Origin: Clostridium sp. CAG:768 | Lineage (GTDB): Bacteria; Cyanobacteriota; Vampirovibrionia; Gastranaerophilales; Gastranaerophilaceae | Direction: 5' to 3' | Length of the DNA: 64,000 nucleotides | Assembly (NCBI GenBank): GCA_000437435.1 | Contig: FR899629.1 | Span: forward strand, 92,151-156,150 | Shown here: one piece after another, positions 15,920-25,062 of the stretch | How the letters are laid out: each line of letters starts with the position of its first letter | Numbering within the stretch: position 1 is the first letter of the stretch | The notes under the pieces: generated by a model | What the model was told of the DNA's origin: nothing | Seen by the model: the letters and a program-made list of their open reading frames with translations, nothing else | The model's database searches: none | Translations under genes and position numbers: made by a program

Positions 15920-18037
15920 TTACTGATCCATAGCATAAGATTCACCAATAGAATCTATCGCCTCAACTTTAATATCCGTAATCAATTCTGAATAAGAAAT
16001 TACAACAATAGTCGGAATATGACGTTCCAAAAGTTGATAAAGAGGTAAACGAATTCTTGGAGAACACAATATTACAGGCTGCTGTCCACATGCCTGATGA
16101 GCTCTCATTAATGTTGTAGCTGTTGTTTCAATTAATTCCTGAACCTGCATAGGGTTCAATAAAAACATTGTACCTAATTCTGTTCTTTGACAACTGTCAT
16201 CAAGAGTTTTTTCCCACTCAGGAGAAAGAGTTAACGCATATAAAACTTTGTCATCACCAACATTAGATAAACATATTTGACGTCCTAATGCAGCCCTTAA
16301 TCTTTCTGATAAAATGTCAGGTTCTTTTGAAAATCTTGCGTAATCACAAAGTCTTTCAAATACAAATATAATATCTTTTATAGAAACTTTTTCTCTGATT
16401 AAGTTTACAAATATTTTTCTTAAGTCACTTGTAGAAATAATTGTAGGAACAAGGTCATTTACCAATGTAGGATCTTGAGAACGAACAAGTTCCATAAGCT
16501 TCAATACATCAGTTTTTGTCATAACTTCATCAACGTGTTTTCTTACACATTCTTGCAAGTGTGTAACAATTACGTCAGTTGAGTCAACGGCAGTAACAGA
16601 CCGAGCTGTTTTTGCATCCTCAGGAGAAATCCAATAAGCCTGAGTTTGATATGTAGGATCAATACCGATTATTGCGTCTTGAGGAACTTCTTTTTTCATC
16701 GCATCCCATTGATCAGCAATAACCATTAATTTACCAGGATAAACATACCCTGTTGCAACAGTATTTCCACGAATTGAAATCATATATTCATTAGCATCCA
16801 AAGCTGATGAATCCATAATTCTTATATTTGGCAGAATATAACCTAATTCATCTGTAACTCTTTGACGTAAAGCAGCAATCTTAGCTAGCAATTGACCTTC
16901 TTGATCAGGGTCAGCAATTACAAGTAAGTTAGAACCAACCTGCAAACTTAAAACATCGACACCTAAACGCTCGTACATTCTGTTCGGGTTCACAAGATCC
17001 TGCATATTTTGACGAACATTTTCTAATTGTCCCAATTGAGATTGAACATCAGCATTGATTAAAGTTGAGAAGCCTGCAATAAATAAACCTACTGCAAACA
17101 TAAAGAATGGCAAAAATGGTAACCCTGTACCTTGCCAGAACCAAGTATGTCCTGTCACTGCTAAGAAAAATAAGAATATAGAAGCAAGGAACAATGCATT
17201 TGGTTTGCTTACAATTTGTCCTGTAACATCAGAACCTAAAGAATTAGCAGCAGATGAACGAGTCATAAATACACCTGCAGCAATAGACATTAATAATGAA
17301 GGTAATTGAGATGCAAGACCGTCACCAATAGTTAAAATTGTATATTTAGAAACTGCATCTGCAACAGGCATTTGGTTCATTAAACACCCGATACACAAAC
17401 CGCCGATAATATTAATCAAAACAATGATGATACCAGCTATAGTATCCCCTTTTACGAATTTCATAGCACCATCCATGCTACCAAATAAGTTTGATTCTCT
17501 TTGTAAATCTTCACGTTTTTTAGTTGCTTCTTCTGGAGAAATTAATCCCGCATTGAAATCCGCGTCAATTGTCATTTGCTTACCAGGCATCGCATCTAAG
17601 GCGAAACGAGCAGCAACTTCAGCTATACGTTCAGCACCTTTTGTAATTACCATGAACTGAACAACTGTAATGATAAGGAAAATTACACCACCAACAATCA
17701 TATTACCACCGGTAACGAATGTTCCGAATGCGTGAATTACCTCACCGGCTTCTCCTTTTGACAAAATCAATCTAGTAGAAGCAATAGATAATACAAGTCT
17801 AAACATTGTACCAATCAAAATAATTGATGGGAAAGATGCCAATTCCAATGTCTTTTTAACATACAAAGATATCATCAAAAGCACTACACCTAGTGCAATA
17901 TTCAAACTTATACAAAAATTTACAACCCAGTTTGGAAGCTCAACAAGCAACAGAACAATAAGCAATAATACAAATATTGCCATAAAAACTTCACTTAAAT
18001 TTGTTCCGCCTCCGCCTTGTGCCTGTTCCTGTGCCAT
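15920..18037 (-). CDS. Type III export gate protein, FlhA/SctV family
   Basis: 705 residues: an N-terminal domain of about eight membrane helices (20-330) and a cytoplasmic substrate-docking domain. The conserved FHIPEP-family region reads ITKGAERIAEVAARFALDAM followed by PGKQMTIDADFNAGL. The forms KGAERIAEVAARF, GEAGEVIHAFG and MDGAMKFVKGD look closer to non-flagellar SctV than to flagellar FlhA, though the neighbours are flagellar-like. It forms the nonameric ring through which substrates are delivered to the export channel. It is directly downstream of fliH (1-base overlap). FliI/SctN, FliP, FliQ, FliR and FlhB homologues are not in the window. Confidence 0.9.
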   Translation of the reverse strand: MAQEQAQGGGGTNLSEVFMAIFVLLLIVLLLVELPNWVVNFCISLNIALGVVLLMISLYVKKTLELASFPSIILIGTMFRLVLSIASTRLILSKGEAGEVIHAFGTFVTGGNMIVGGVIFLIITVVQFMVITKGAERIAEVAARFALDAMPGKQMTIDADFNAGLISPEEATKKREDLQRESNLFGSMDGAMKFVKGDTIAGIIIVLINIIGGLCIGCLMNQMPVADAVSKYTILTIGDGLASQLPSLLMSIAAGVFMTRSSAANSLGSDVTGQIVSKPNALFLASIFLFFLAVTGHTWFWQGTGLPFLPFFMFAVGLFIAGFSTLINADVQSQLGQLENVRQNMQDLVNPNRMYERLGVDVLSLQVGSNLLVIADPDQEGQLLAKIAALRQRVTDELGYILPNIRIMDSSALDANEYMISIRGNTVATGYVYPGKLMVIADQWDAMKKEVPQDAIIGIDPTYQTQAYWISPEDAKTARSVTAVDSTDVIVTHLQECVRKHVDEVMTKTDVLKLMELVRSQDPTLVNDLVPTIISTSDLRKIFVNLIREKVSIKDIIFVFERLCDYARFSKEPDILSERLRAALGRQICLSNVGDDKVLYALTLSPEWEKTLDDSCQRTELGTMFLLNPMQVQELIETTATTLMRAHQACGQQPVILCSPRIRLPLYQLLERHIPTIVVISYSELITDIKVEAIDSIGESYAMDQ

Positions 18038-18732
18038 TAAATTTCTTTTAAAGCCTCACTTATTACCGCCAACTGTGTTTCAATTGTAGCATCAATAACA
18101 CCGTTTGTTGTAGTTACCATACAACCACCTTCCATTATTGATTCATCTGGTACAATTAAAACTTTTGCATCAAGTCCTACAGTCCCCATAACATTAGGAA
18201 TTTCTGATTTTAACAAAGAAACCTGAGCCGGATTAACTCTAAGAGTAATTTTTGTTTCTTCTTTAGATAATCCTTTCAAAATTTCCATTATATTATCAAT
18301 AATAATTGTAGGATCTTGCTGTAATTCTTTTTTAATAATTTTTTGTGCAATTTCAACGCTTATTTCTAAAATATCAGGAGCTATGTATTCAAATACCTCT
18401 TGTTTTGCGCCAGCAAATGATGTAATCGCATTTTTTACATCTGCAATATCAGCTTTTGCTTGCATTAATCCTTCTTGGTAACCTTCTTTTGCAGCAGCTT
18501 CTTTGATATTTTGAGCTTCTTCCCTTGCACGAGAAATAAGGTTTCTGTCATCAATTCTTCGGAAACCTCGCCTTCTATCGCCACGTCTACGCTCTTGACG
18601 TTGTTTGAAATCTATATTATCAAGATTAAAAAGATCTATTTTTTCTTCTTCAACCTTGACTTCAGGCTCTTTTTGAACCTGCTCTTCTTTAATTTCCTCC
18701 ACCGGTCTGCCGGACTTCTTTTTTATAATCAT
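18037..18732 (-). CDS. fliH: FliH/SctL-like stator protein of the type III export ATPase
   Basis: 231 residues. A charged, probably disordered N-terminus includes a striking Arg-rich patch (RQERRRGDRRRGFRR, about 46-60). A helical central region with small-residue spacing follows (AREEAQNIKEAAAKEGYQEG) and then a globular C-terminal domain (VEIAQKIIKKELQQDP; LRVNPAQVSLL; VTTTNGVIDATIETQL) typical of FliH/SctL and V-ATPase E-like stators. It would bind the export ATPase and regulate it. Its place between the FliG-like gene and flhA fits the flagellar order fliF-fliG-fliH. The nearest AGAGGA ribosome site is rather far from ATG 18732. Confidence 0.85.
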   Translation of the reverse strand: MIIKKKSGRPVEEIKEEQVQKEPEVKVEEEKIDLFNLDNIDFKQRQERRRGDRRRGFRRIDDRNLISRAREEAQNIKEAAAKEGYQEGLMQAKADIADVKNAITSFAGAKQEVFEYIAPDILEISVEIAQKIIKKELQQDPTIIIDNIMEILKGLSKEETKITLRVNPAQVSLLKSEIPNVMGTVGLDAKVLIVPDESIMEGGCMVTTTNGVIDATIETQLAVISEALKEI

Positions 18733-18743
18733 GATTAACTATA

Positions 18744-19760
18744 TTATACACTATCCTCTAGGTGTGTGGCAATAATATTTGCAACTTTTGGAGAAATTTC
18801 ATAGTAATCTCCCTCTAAAGCACTAAATACAAACCTTTTAACCTTTGCACGTTCGGTTCTTAATGTTTGTTCAAGTTGTGATTTATCTAAATATTGTGAA
18901 ACATTTTGAATTTTTGAAATAATTTTAGAAGGAGTTATATTCTGATTTGCAAGAGGCAAATTAGTTTTAATTTCCTGAAGACATCTCAACGCAACACCAG
19001 GATCAACCTTTGTTCCTAAATCAGGCATTCCCATAAATTTTATGACAGATTGTGCATCTTCAGGATTAAATTTATTCAAAATTGTCTGAACTTTTTCCTG
19101 ACGCATCTTTTGGAACAACATTGCTAAAGTTGCTAATTTCAACACTTTTGCATCTGCACCTAAAGGCATTGCTCCGCTTCCAACAGGCACATTTCCTCCT
19201 TGAGGTACAGGAGGTGCAGGATTCCCAGCTGCTTGGGCTTGAGCCTGAGCTTGTTCTGCTTGAGCCTGTTGTTGCATCATTGCATCTATATTTGACTGAC
19301 TTGCTGCTTTTTCCATTAACCCTTGATCAATCAAATTTTTATCTTTTAATTCAGAAATACAATCTAGGTAAGTCTTTTTTACATGATGCTCAATTAATTG
19401 CAAACATTGATCTTGTGGAAGTCCTTGGTGAAATGCATTTTTTGCTATTTCAAAAATTGTATACGCAATTTTCTGCATAATTGGATCCCAATATTGTTGA
19501 GGGATTCCGGAACGAATCAAATCAACAGATTTATGAAAAGACCATTCTGCAATAATTTGCGTAATCATAACAGCCTGATCTAGATTAAAGCCTAAAGATT
19601 CATCATCATAAAGAGCTTGCCCTGCAACTGTGGAAAAATTCAATAAAGTATTAGCAACATAATTTTTTTGGTTATCATTAAAATCAGGCGGAATTAATTC
19701 TAGTGCCTGTTGAGCTAAATTTTGGGCGAACCCTTTGTAATCAAAACCTTGTATTGCCAT
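18744..19760 (-). CDS. FliG-like protein of the type III basal body (tentative)
   Basis: 338 residues. The N-terminal half (1-165) is helical and soluble. A Gln/Ala/Pro-rich linker (about 168-200; QQQAQAEQAQAQAQAAG) separates it from a helical C-terminal domain with MLFQKMRQEKVQTILNKFNP and a helix pair that recall the armadillo-like helical units of FliG. Gene order (after fliF, before fliH) is that of fliG. I did not find the EHPQ-type motif of motor FliG, so torque generation is doubtful; a SctK-like sorting-platform adaptor is the alternative. The 7-base gap to fliF indicates one operon. Confidence 0.55.
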   Translation of the reverse strand: MAIQGFDYKGFAQNLAQQALELIPPDFNDNQKNYVANTLLNFSTVAGQALYDDESLGFNLDQAVMITQIIAEWSFHKSVDLIRSGIPQQYWDPIMQKIAYTIFEIAKNAFHQGLPQDQCLQLIEHHVKKTYLDCISELKDKNLIDQGLMEKAASQSNIDAMMQQQAQAEQAQAQAQAAGNPAPPVPQGGNVPVGSGAMPLGADAKVLKLATLAMLFQKMRQEKVQTILNKFNPEDAQSVIKFMGMPDLGTKVDPGVALRCLQEIKTNLPLANQNITPSKIISKIQNVSQYLDKSQLEQTLRTERAKVKRFVFSALEGDYYEISPKVANIIATHLEDSV

Positions 19761-19767
19761 TACTTAT

Positions 19768-21444
19768 TTAACCTTGTTCAATCCAACTTTTTATCTTTTC
19801 ACCAGCTTCATCATCATCAGCATTAGATAACTCTGCAGACAAATTAGACAATGTATCAGCAAGCTGTGCTGGATTTTGCTGCTGAATATAACCTCTCTGC
19901 TGTTGTTCTACAAGCCCTTGTGCTAATTCGGACTGTCTTTCTGTCAATTGAGCAGCTCTTTGATTAATATCAGATAATTGTTGTTCTTGTTGAGCTGTTT
20001 TTTGTCTTAACATTTCAACTTCACGTCTGTTTGCTTCTTGGACTTGTTGAACTTTATTTGATACAGCCTTAAACACAATTATCAAACCGATTGCACTTAA
20101 AGCTATTGCAAGCCACCATGGATTCCCTGTTTCATCAGGTTTTGGTAAATTTGCAGGTCTATCAGAAGCTAAATATGGATCTGTAGAATCAGAAAATGCA
20201 ATTGATACATTATCAGGGTTTACTTTTGGACTTGCAGCTTTTGCAATCAATTCTTTTAGTTCTTCCAAAGTTGTATTTGCTGGTAGTGCATTTTTATCCA
20301 ATGTAACAGCTATTGAAATATCTTCAACAACACCTGGTTTAATATATTCATTTGTTTGAGTTTTTGTAACTCCATATTGAGTTTCTCTAGCTGTACGAGA
20401 ATAATTTCTATTTTGAGAAGAATCAGATGTTCCGTTAGGAAGCCCGTTTGGAAGATATACACTTACTGCATTAACATTTTTATTAGAATCATTTGTTCTA
20501 TCACCTAAACCTTCAGAAAATGTTTGCTCTGTAACTGATGCTTTTCTATTTGGATCATAATCTATTGTATATTTCTCAACAGGTGCTTGACGCAAAAATG
20601 TACTTACTGTTGCAACATAATTACCTTGACCAATAAGTCTATCTAACTGTTGATTTACTTTTGAAGTCATATACTTATCATTTTCTTCCAAGCGTTGAAG
20701 CATTTCATCTTCAGCATCCATAATACTATGATAAGTATTACCGTTAGTATCAGTAATTGCAATATTTTCTGCAGTTAATCCTGTTACACTACCTAATAAA
20801 AGATTTGTAATAGCTTTTACTTTAACTTGATCTAATCGAGTTTCTTTATCACCTTTAGCCAAAGTAATTTGAACAGTTGCAGTTACAGGTTTTTGCATTG
20901 ATGTGAACATTGTCTGTTCCGGAATCGAAATAAATACTGACGCATTTTCAATTCCATTAATTCTTCTTATTAATCTTGATAACTCTCCATTAATTGCTCT
21001 TGATAATCTAATTTTTTTATCTTCTTTGGTTGATGTGAAATCACCTTTGTCAAAAATTTCAAGACCAACATTTTGATCCATTAGACCACTTTGTACTATT
21101 TGAATTAATGCTTGATCTCTGTCTGTTGTATAACAAGCTTTTCTACCAGTTTTACAATCACCTTTTTTCAAGTACAAAATAGATTTTGTACCATCTAATC
21201 TTCTACTTACAGCAATATCATACTTTGCAAGTAACGCCTGAATTTCAATAGCTTTACCTGCATTATCAGTAGTCAACAAATCAACATCAGCCTTTAATGG
21301 TTCTCCTGTAATTTCAGTACCATTAGAGGGTTTACTTGATGAACTTACAATTCCTATTGTAACAAACAATGCCAATATTAATACTACAGCACCAATTACT
21401 CCATATAATAAAGGCTTATTCTCAAGTATTTTCTGAAAGTCCAT
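19768..21444 (-). CDS. fliF: MS-ring protein FliF (flagellar-type SctJ)
   Basis: 558 residues, the size of flagellar FliF and much longer than SctJ of injectisomes. An N-terminal membrane helix (about 14-36) leads to the periplasmic ring-building domains: LLTTDNAGKAIEIQALLAKY, then IRLSRAINGELSRLIRRING with VFISIPEQTMF. A second membrane helix is at about 440-460 (WWLAIALSAIGLIIVFKAV). The cytoplasmic tail is Gln-rich coiled coil and ends with an acidic-amphipathic helix, DDEAGEKIKSWIEQG, matching the FliG-binding end of FliF. A GAGGGAG site precedes ATG 21444. Confidence 0.92.
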   Translation of the reverse strand: MDFQKILENKPLLYGVIGAVVLILALFVTIGIVSSSSKPSNGTEITGEPLKADVDLLTTDNAGKAIEIQALLAKYDIAVSRRLDGTKSILYLKKGDCKTGRKACYTTDRDQALIQIVQSGLMDQNVGLEIFDKGDFTSTKEDKKIRLSRAINGELSRLIRRINGIENASVFISIPEQTMFTSMQKPVTATVQITLAKGDKETRLDQVKVKAITNLLLGSVTGLTAENIAITDTNGNTYHSIMDAEDEMLQRLEENDKYMTSKVNQQLDRLIGQGNYVATVSTFLRQAPVEKYTIDYDPNRKASVTEQTFSEGLGDRTNDSNKNVNAVSVYLPNGLPNGTSDSSQNRNYSRTARETQYGVTKTQTNEYIKPGVVEDISIAVTLDKNALPANTTLEELKELIAKAASPKVNPDNVSIAFSDSTDPYLASDRPANLPKPDETGNPWWLAIALSAIGLIIVFKAVSNKVQQVQEANRREVEMLRQKTAQQEQQLSDINQRAAQLTERQSELAQGLVEQQQRGYIQQQNPAQLADTLSNLSAELSNADDDEAGEKIKSWIEQG

Positions 21445-21515
21445 TCTTCTCCCTCTTTGAAAGCATTAATTATTTAATTTATTCCAAGTCTGTTTTTATC
21501 TATATTTTATTTATT

Positions 21516-21857
21516 TTATACCTGAATTTGCATAACTTTGTCGTATGCTTGAATAACTTTACCTGTAAGCTGTGTTGCAACATTAATACTAATTTCTGAT
21601 TTTGCCATAGCTGTCATTACATCGTGAATATCAACATTACCACTACCAGACATTACATCTTTTAACAAATTATCAGGAGCATTCAACTCTGTATTAAGAT
21701 TTTCAACCAATCCTGACATTACTTGTTTAAAATCAGGAGATGCTTGATCTTCTACTCGCGAAATTCTAGCAGAAGGCATATTTCCTAAGCCTGTATCCAA
21801 CTTTGTATGTTGAATTCTACCTGCTAAATCATATTGCGGATAAAAGCTGTTATACAT
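21516..21857 (-). CDS. fliE: Basal-body rod/MS-ring junction protein FliE
   Basis: 113 residues with the FliE C-terminal signature VDIHDVMTAMAKSEISINVA followed by a helix ending KVMQIQV; the family usually ends in a similar MQV. FliE links the FliF ring to the rod and is the first exported component. An AAAGGCAGG site precedes ATG 21857. As the first gene of the minus-strand order fliE-fliF-fliG-like-fliH-flhA it probably marks the promoter end of the operon; a TATTAT -10-like hexamer lies upstream. Confidence 0.88.
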   Translation of the reverse strand: MYNSFYPQYDLAGRIQHTKLDTGLGNMPSARISRVEDQASPDFKQVMSGLVENLNTELNAPDNLLKDVMSGSGNVDIHDVMTAMAKSEISINVATQLTGKVIQAYDKVMQIQV

Positions 21858-22020
21858 TATTGCCTGCCTTTCTATATCTATAATAGCGTATATTTTTAAA
21901 ATTTATACACATAACAGGCAAAAATCATCCAAATTCAGTAGGAAAATCACTAAATTTAAACTAAATTTACTACCTGTCTTGCATGGCTTTAATGATTTTC
22001 AGCAAAAAATCAAGATTTAT

Positions 22021-22467
22021 TTAATCTTCTTCCAATTCTCTTCTAATATCATCTACTGTCACATGAAGAATTGGGGAATTTTCATCTTTTCGCAAAACTA
22101 CATTTGTAATCCCAGATTGTACTATAAATCTTTTACACAAAATGCAAATAAAATTGTGTCCCCAAATATACATTGTAGCACCTTTGCATCTATCTTGCCC
22201 TGCTTGAATTATAGCGTTTTGTTCTGCATGAATTGATCTACAAGTTTCATATCTTGTCCCAGATGGAATATTATGTTTAATTCTATAACATTCGCCTCTT
22301 TCATAACAAGATTCGACTTTCGATGGAGTTCCGTTATAACCTGTTGCCTTAATTTTTTTATCATCACCAACAATTACAGCTCCAACTTGTGCTCTTATAC
22401 AATTAGATCTGCTTGCACAGGTCTTTGCCAAGTCTAAAAAATAATCTTCCCATGATTTAATTTCCAT
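22021..22467 (-). CDS. dCMP deaminase family protein (ComEB-like)
   Basis: 148 residues of the cytidine/deoxycytidylate deaminase family. The zinc site is visible as HAEQNAI (His plus catalytic Glu) and a Cys pair in ICILCKR. QVGAVIVGDDKKIKATGYNGTP and the SCYERGECYR loop are characteristic of dCMP deaminases. It would convert dCMP to dUMP for thymidylate synthesis. The usual PCxxC motif has Ile in place of Pro. A GGAGGAAAG site precedes ATG 22467. The 163 bases between it and fliE hold fliE's promoter region and no gene. Confidence 0.87.
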   Translation of the reverse strand: MEIKSWEDYFLDLAKTCASRSNCIRAQVGAVIVGDDKKIKATGYNGTPSKVESCYERGECYRIKHNIPSGTRYETCRSIHAEQNAIIQAGQDRCKGATMYIWGHNFICILCKRFIVQSGITNVVLRKDENSPILHVTVDDIRRELEED

Positions 22468-22542
22468 ATTCTTTCCTCCGAGATTATTCTAGTATAAAAT
22501 AATACCCCTTGCAAATAATCTTTTATATTATATTATGAGGTT

Positions 22543-23415
22543 ATGCTTAATCTATTTAAGAGAGGCTCATTGAAAACTATTGATAAAGTTTCTTTAGACA
22601 AAGAAATTGAAAATTATAGTTTGAGCGGTGTTACAGGTGATGAAAAAGGATTAATAATTTCTCTTACATCTTTCCCCCAAAGAATGTATGAAATTCACTA
22701 TACTCTTTATTCATTACTCACACAGACCGTAAAACCTGCAAAAGTTATTCTATGGTTAGGAATAGAACAATTTCCAAATAAAGAAAAAGATATTCCTGAA
22801 AAAGTTTTAAAACTAAAAGAAAATGGACTGACAATAGGCTGGTACAAAAATCTTCGTTCTTATACCAAATTAATTCCAGCATTAACCAATTATCCAAATA
22901 ATATTATTGTTACAGCAGATGATGATATTTATTATGAAAATGATTGGCTTGAAAAATTGATCAAAAGCTATGAAGAAAATAAAGATTGCATTATCTGCCA
23001 TAGAGCACATAGAGTTAAAATAAAAAAAGATGCTCTTGCTCCTTATAAAAAATGGCCTAAAAAAATAAAAGGAGGAAAAGCCTCTTATATGAATTTCTTA
23101 ACAGGAGTAGGCGGTGTTTTATACCCTCCAAACTGTTTATACAAAGATATTTTAAATGAAGAACTATTTATGGAATTAGCGCCAAAAGCAGATGACGTAT
23201 GGTTTTGGGCTATGGCTGTTTTAAATCATACAAAAATTCTTGTAGTTAAAGATTGGATTAGAGAATTAACATATGTTAACCCCGAAAGAGAAAGAGGGTT
23301 AACAAATGAAATTACATTATTTTCATCTAACAAAAAAGGCGGAAATGATTTACAAATCGAAAACGTTATAAACCATTATCCGCAAATATTAGAAATTTTA
23401 AAAGAAAAAATTTAA
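22543..23415 (+). CDS. GT-A type glycosyltransferase
   Basis: 290 residues. The N-terminal core contains LIISLTSFPQRM, YSLLTQTVKPAKVILWL and the metal-binding ADDDIYYE at about 126-133, typical of GT-A glycosyltransferases that use nucleotide-sugars. A later KADDVWFWAMAVLNHTKILV segment resembles the acceptor-side part of capsule or LPS glycosyltransferases. No membrane segment, so it acts on the cytoplasmic face. It is flanked by unrelated genes and stands alone; it abuts purH end to end. A GAGG site precedes ATG 22543. Confidence 0.75.
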   Translation: MLNLFKRGSLKTIDKVSLDKEIENYSLSGVTGDEKGLIISLTSFPQRMYEIHYTLYSLLTQTVKPAKVILWLGIEQFPNKEKDIPEKVLKLKENGLTIGWYKNLRSYTKLIPALTNYPNNIIVTADDDIYYENDWLEKLIKSYEENKDCIICHRAHRVKIKKDALAPYKKWPKKIKGGKASYMNFLTGVGGVLYPPNCLYKDILNEELFMELAPKADDVWFWAMAVLNHTKILVVKDWIRELTYVNPERERGLTNEITLFSSNKKGGNDLQIENVINHYPQILEILKEKI

Positions 23416-24921
23416 TTACTGTCTGTAATTTCTGATACCAGTTGTAATCATAGCAATACCATATTTATCACAAACTTCAATAAGTTTCTGATCTTTTATT
23501 GCTCCTCCTGGTTGAATTATTAAGCTTATTCTTCCTTGAATTGCAGAATAAATACAGTCCTCGGCAGGCAAAAAAGAATCCGAAGCCAATACAGCTTCTT
23601 TTGAACCATCACAAGCATAATTCAAAGCCCATTCTACTGCTGACAAAGCATTTGTTTGACCTTGAGCAATAGCAACTGATTTAAAATCTCGAGCGATTAC
23701 AACGGAATTAGTCTTAGCATGTTTAACAACTTTCCAAGCAAAAATTGCATCTTCAATTTGTTCTGCTGTTGGTTTTTCTCTTGTTACAACTTTAAACATA
23801 TCTTTATCTAATTCACTATTATTTCTATCTTGAACTAAAGCTCCAAAAGGTGTCAATATAACTTCTTCAACTGTTAATCTTCTATAATCCTTTAGTGGAG
23901 TATTTAATTTTACAAGCTTAATTTCTGAATTATCACTAAATAATTCTAAAGCTTTTTCATCATAATCTGGAGCAACAACAACTTCTACTGCCATTGAATT
24001 TAAGTGCTTAGCAACTTCCTCATCAACTGTTTTTGAAAAACCAACAGTTCCATAAAAAGAACTTACAGGATCGCAATCAAAAGCTTTTGTATAAGCTTCA
24101 TATAAAGATCGGCCTAAAGCAACCCCACAAGGTTTTGTATGACGAATAATTGAAACACAGTTAACATCATAAAACTCACTTATCAAATTAGTAGCTTCTG
24201 TGACATTTAAAATATCATTAAATGTTAATTCTTTACCATTTACAACTTCATAATCAACCATTCTGTCAGTTTTATAAATAGCTCCTTTTTGATGAGGATT
24301 TTCGCCATATTTCATATCTTTTAATTTTTCAAAATTAAAAGTTTTAAACGGTTTTTCACCAGTTTGTTCTGCTAATTTTGAACAAATTAATCTATCATAA
24401 TTTGCTGTAAAATTGAAAGCTTTAACTGCTAATTTTAACCTTCCGAAATCATTTGCATTTAATGCTACATAATAATCGACTTTATCAACTATTACTGTTA
24501 CGTTTTTATAATTTTTAGCTCCTGCTCTTAATATTGCAACACCTGCAATATCAATTTTACTAAGAACTTCATCTGCATCTGCTGATTCAAATGAAATTTT
24601 TTCAAATGGACAAACATTCACTACTACCATATCAAAAGATTTAATAGCAAGTCTTTCTAATTCATTTAATTCTCGAGAATCAGAACTATTAGCTAAAATA
24701 CCAGCAAGAATAGTTTCGTTCATTGCTGCAAAATCTTTTGATAAAAAACCTAATGAATTTGAAAATTCAGCAATATCTATTACATCAACATCCGCACCTT
24801 TCAAAAATTCATAGGTATCTCCACCTGCAACAATCTCATAATCAAACTTTTCTACTAAATTTTTAGCGAAATCAATTAACCCAACTTTGTCATACACACT
24901 AATAAAAGCACGTCTTTTCAT
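23416..24921 (-). CDS. purH: PurH: AICAR transformylase / IMP cyclohydrolase, with altered active sites
   Basis: 501 residues, full length. The family is clear from VVVNVCPFE, IDIAGVAILRAGAKNYKNV, MKYGENPHQKGAIY, PCGVALG and SLIIQPGGAIKDQ near the end. It should carry out the last two steps of IMP synthesis. Two regions depart from the family: the cyclohydrolase motifs STGGT and DGRVKTLHPKVHGG are replaced by VAGGD (31-35) and a segment SKDFAAMNETILAG (61-74); and the transformylase KH pair reads RH (260-261, IIRHTKPCG). From family knowledge these residues matter for catalysis, so one or both activities may be reduced or supplied elsewhere. Confidence 0.88.
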   Translation of the reverse strand: MKRRAFISVYDKVGLIDFAKNLVEKFDYEIVAGGDTYEFLKGADVDVIDIAEFSNSLGFLSKDFAAMNETILAGILANSSDSRELNELERLAIKSFDMVVVNVCPFEKISFESADADEVLSKIDIAGVAILRAGAKNYKNVTVIVDKVDYYVALNANDFGRLKLAVKAFNFTANYDRLICSKLAEQTGEKPFKTFNFEKLKDMKYGENPHQKGAIYKTDRMVDYEVVNGKELTFNDILNVTEATNLISEFYDVNCVSIIRHTKPCGVALGRSLYEAYTKAFDCDPVSSFYGTVGFSKTVDEEVAKHLNSMAVEVVVAPDYDEKALELFSDNSEIKLVKLNTPLKDYRRLTVEEVILTPFGALVQDRNNSELDKDMFKVVTREKPTAEQIEDAIFAWKVVKHAKTNSVVIARDFKSVAIAQGQTNALSAVEWALNYACDGSKEAVLASDSFLPAEDCIYSAIQGRISLIIQPGGAIKDQKLIEVCDKYGIAMITTGIRNYRQ

Positions 24922-25014
24922 ATACTACCCTCAATTTCAATATAATTTTTTATTATAACACTATTATAAAAAATTGATATTTTCTTAGCATTTCGTAACT
25001 ATTCGTTGATTTTC

Positions 25015-25043
25015 TTGAAATTATTTCTTTGCTATATTATAAT
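25015..25043 (+). promoter_or_regulatory. Near-consensus sigma70-type promoter
   Basis: TTGAAA (25015-25020), a 17-base spacer and TATAAT (25038-25043), 19 bases before the start of the gene at 25063, which has an AAAGAGGG ribosome site. Confidence 0.85.
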
Positions 25044-25062
25044 TAATCAATGAAAGAGGGTA

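Noticed and set aside
17055..17660. Plus-strand frames within flhA
   Set aside because: They are antisense shadows of a gene with clear FHIPEP-family motifs and have no ribosome sites.
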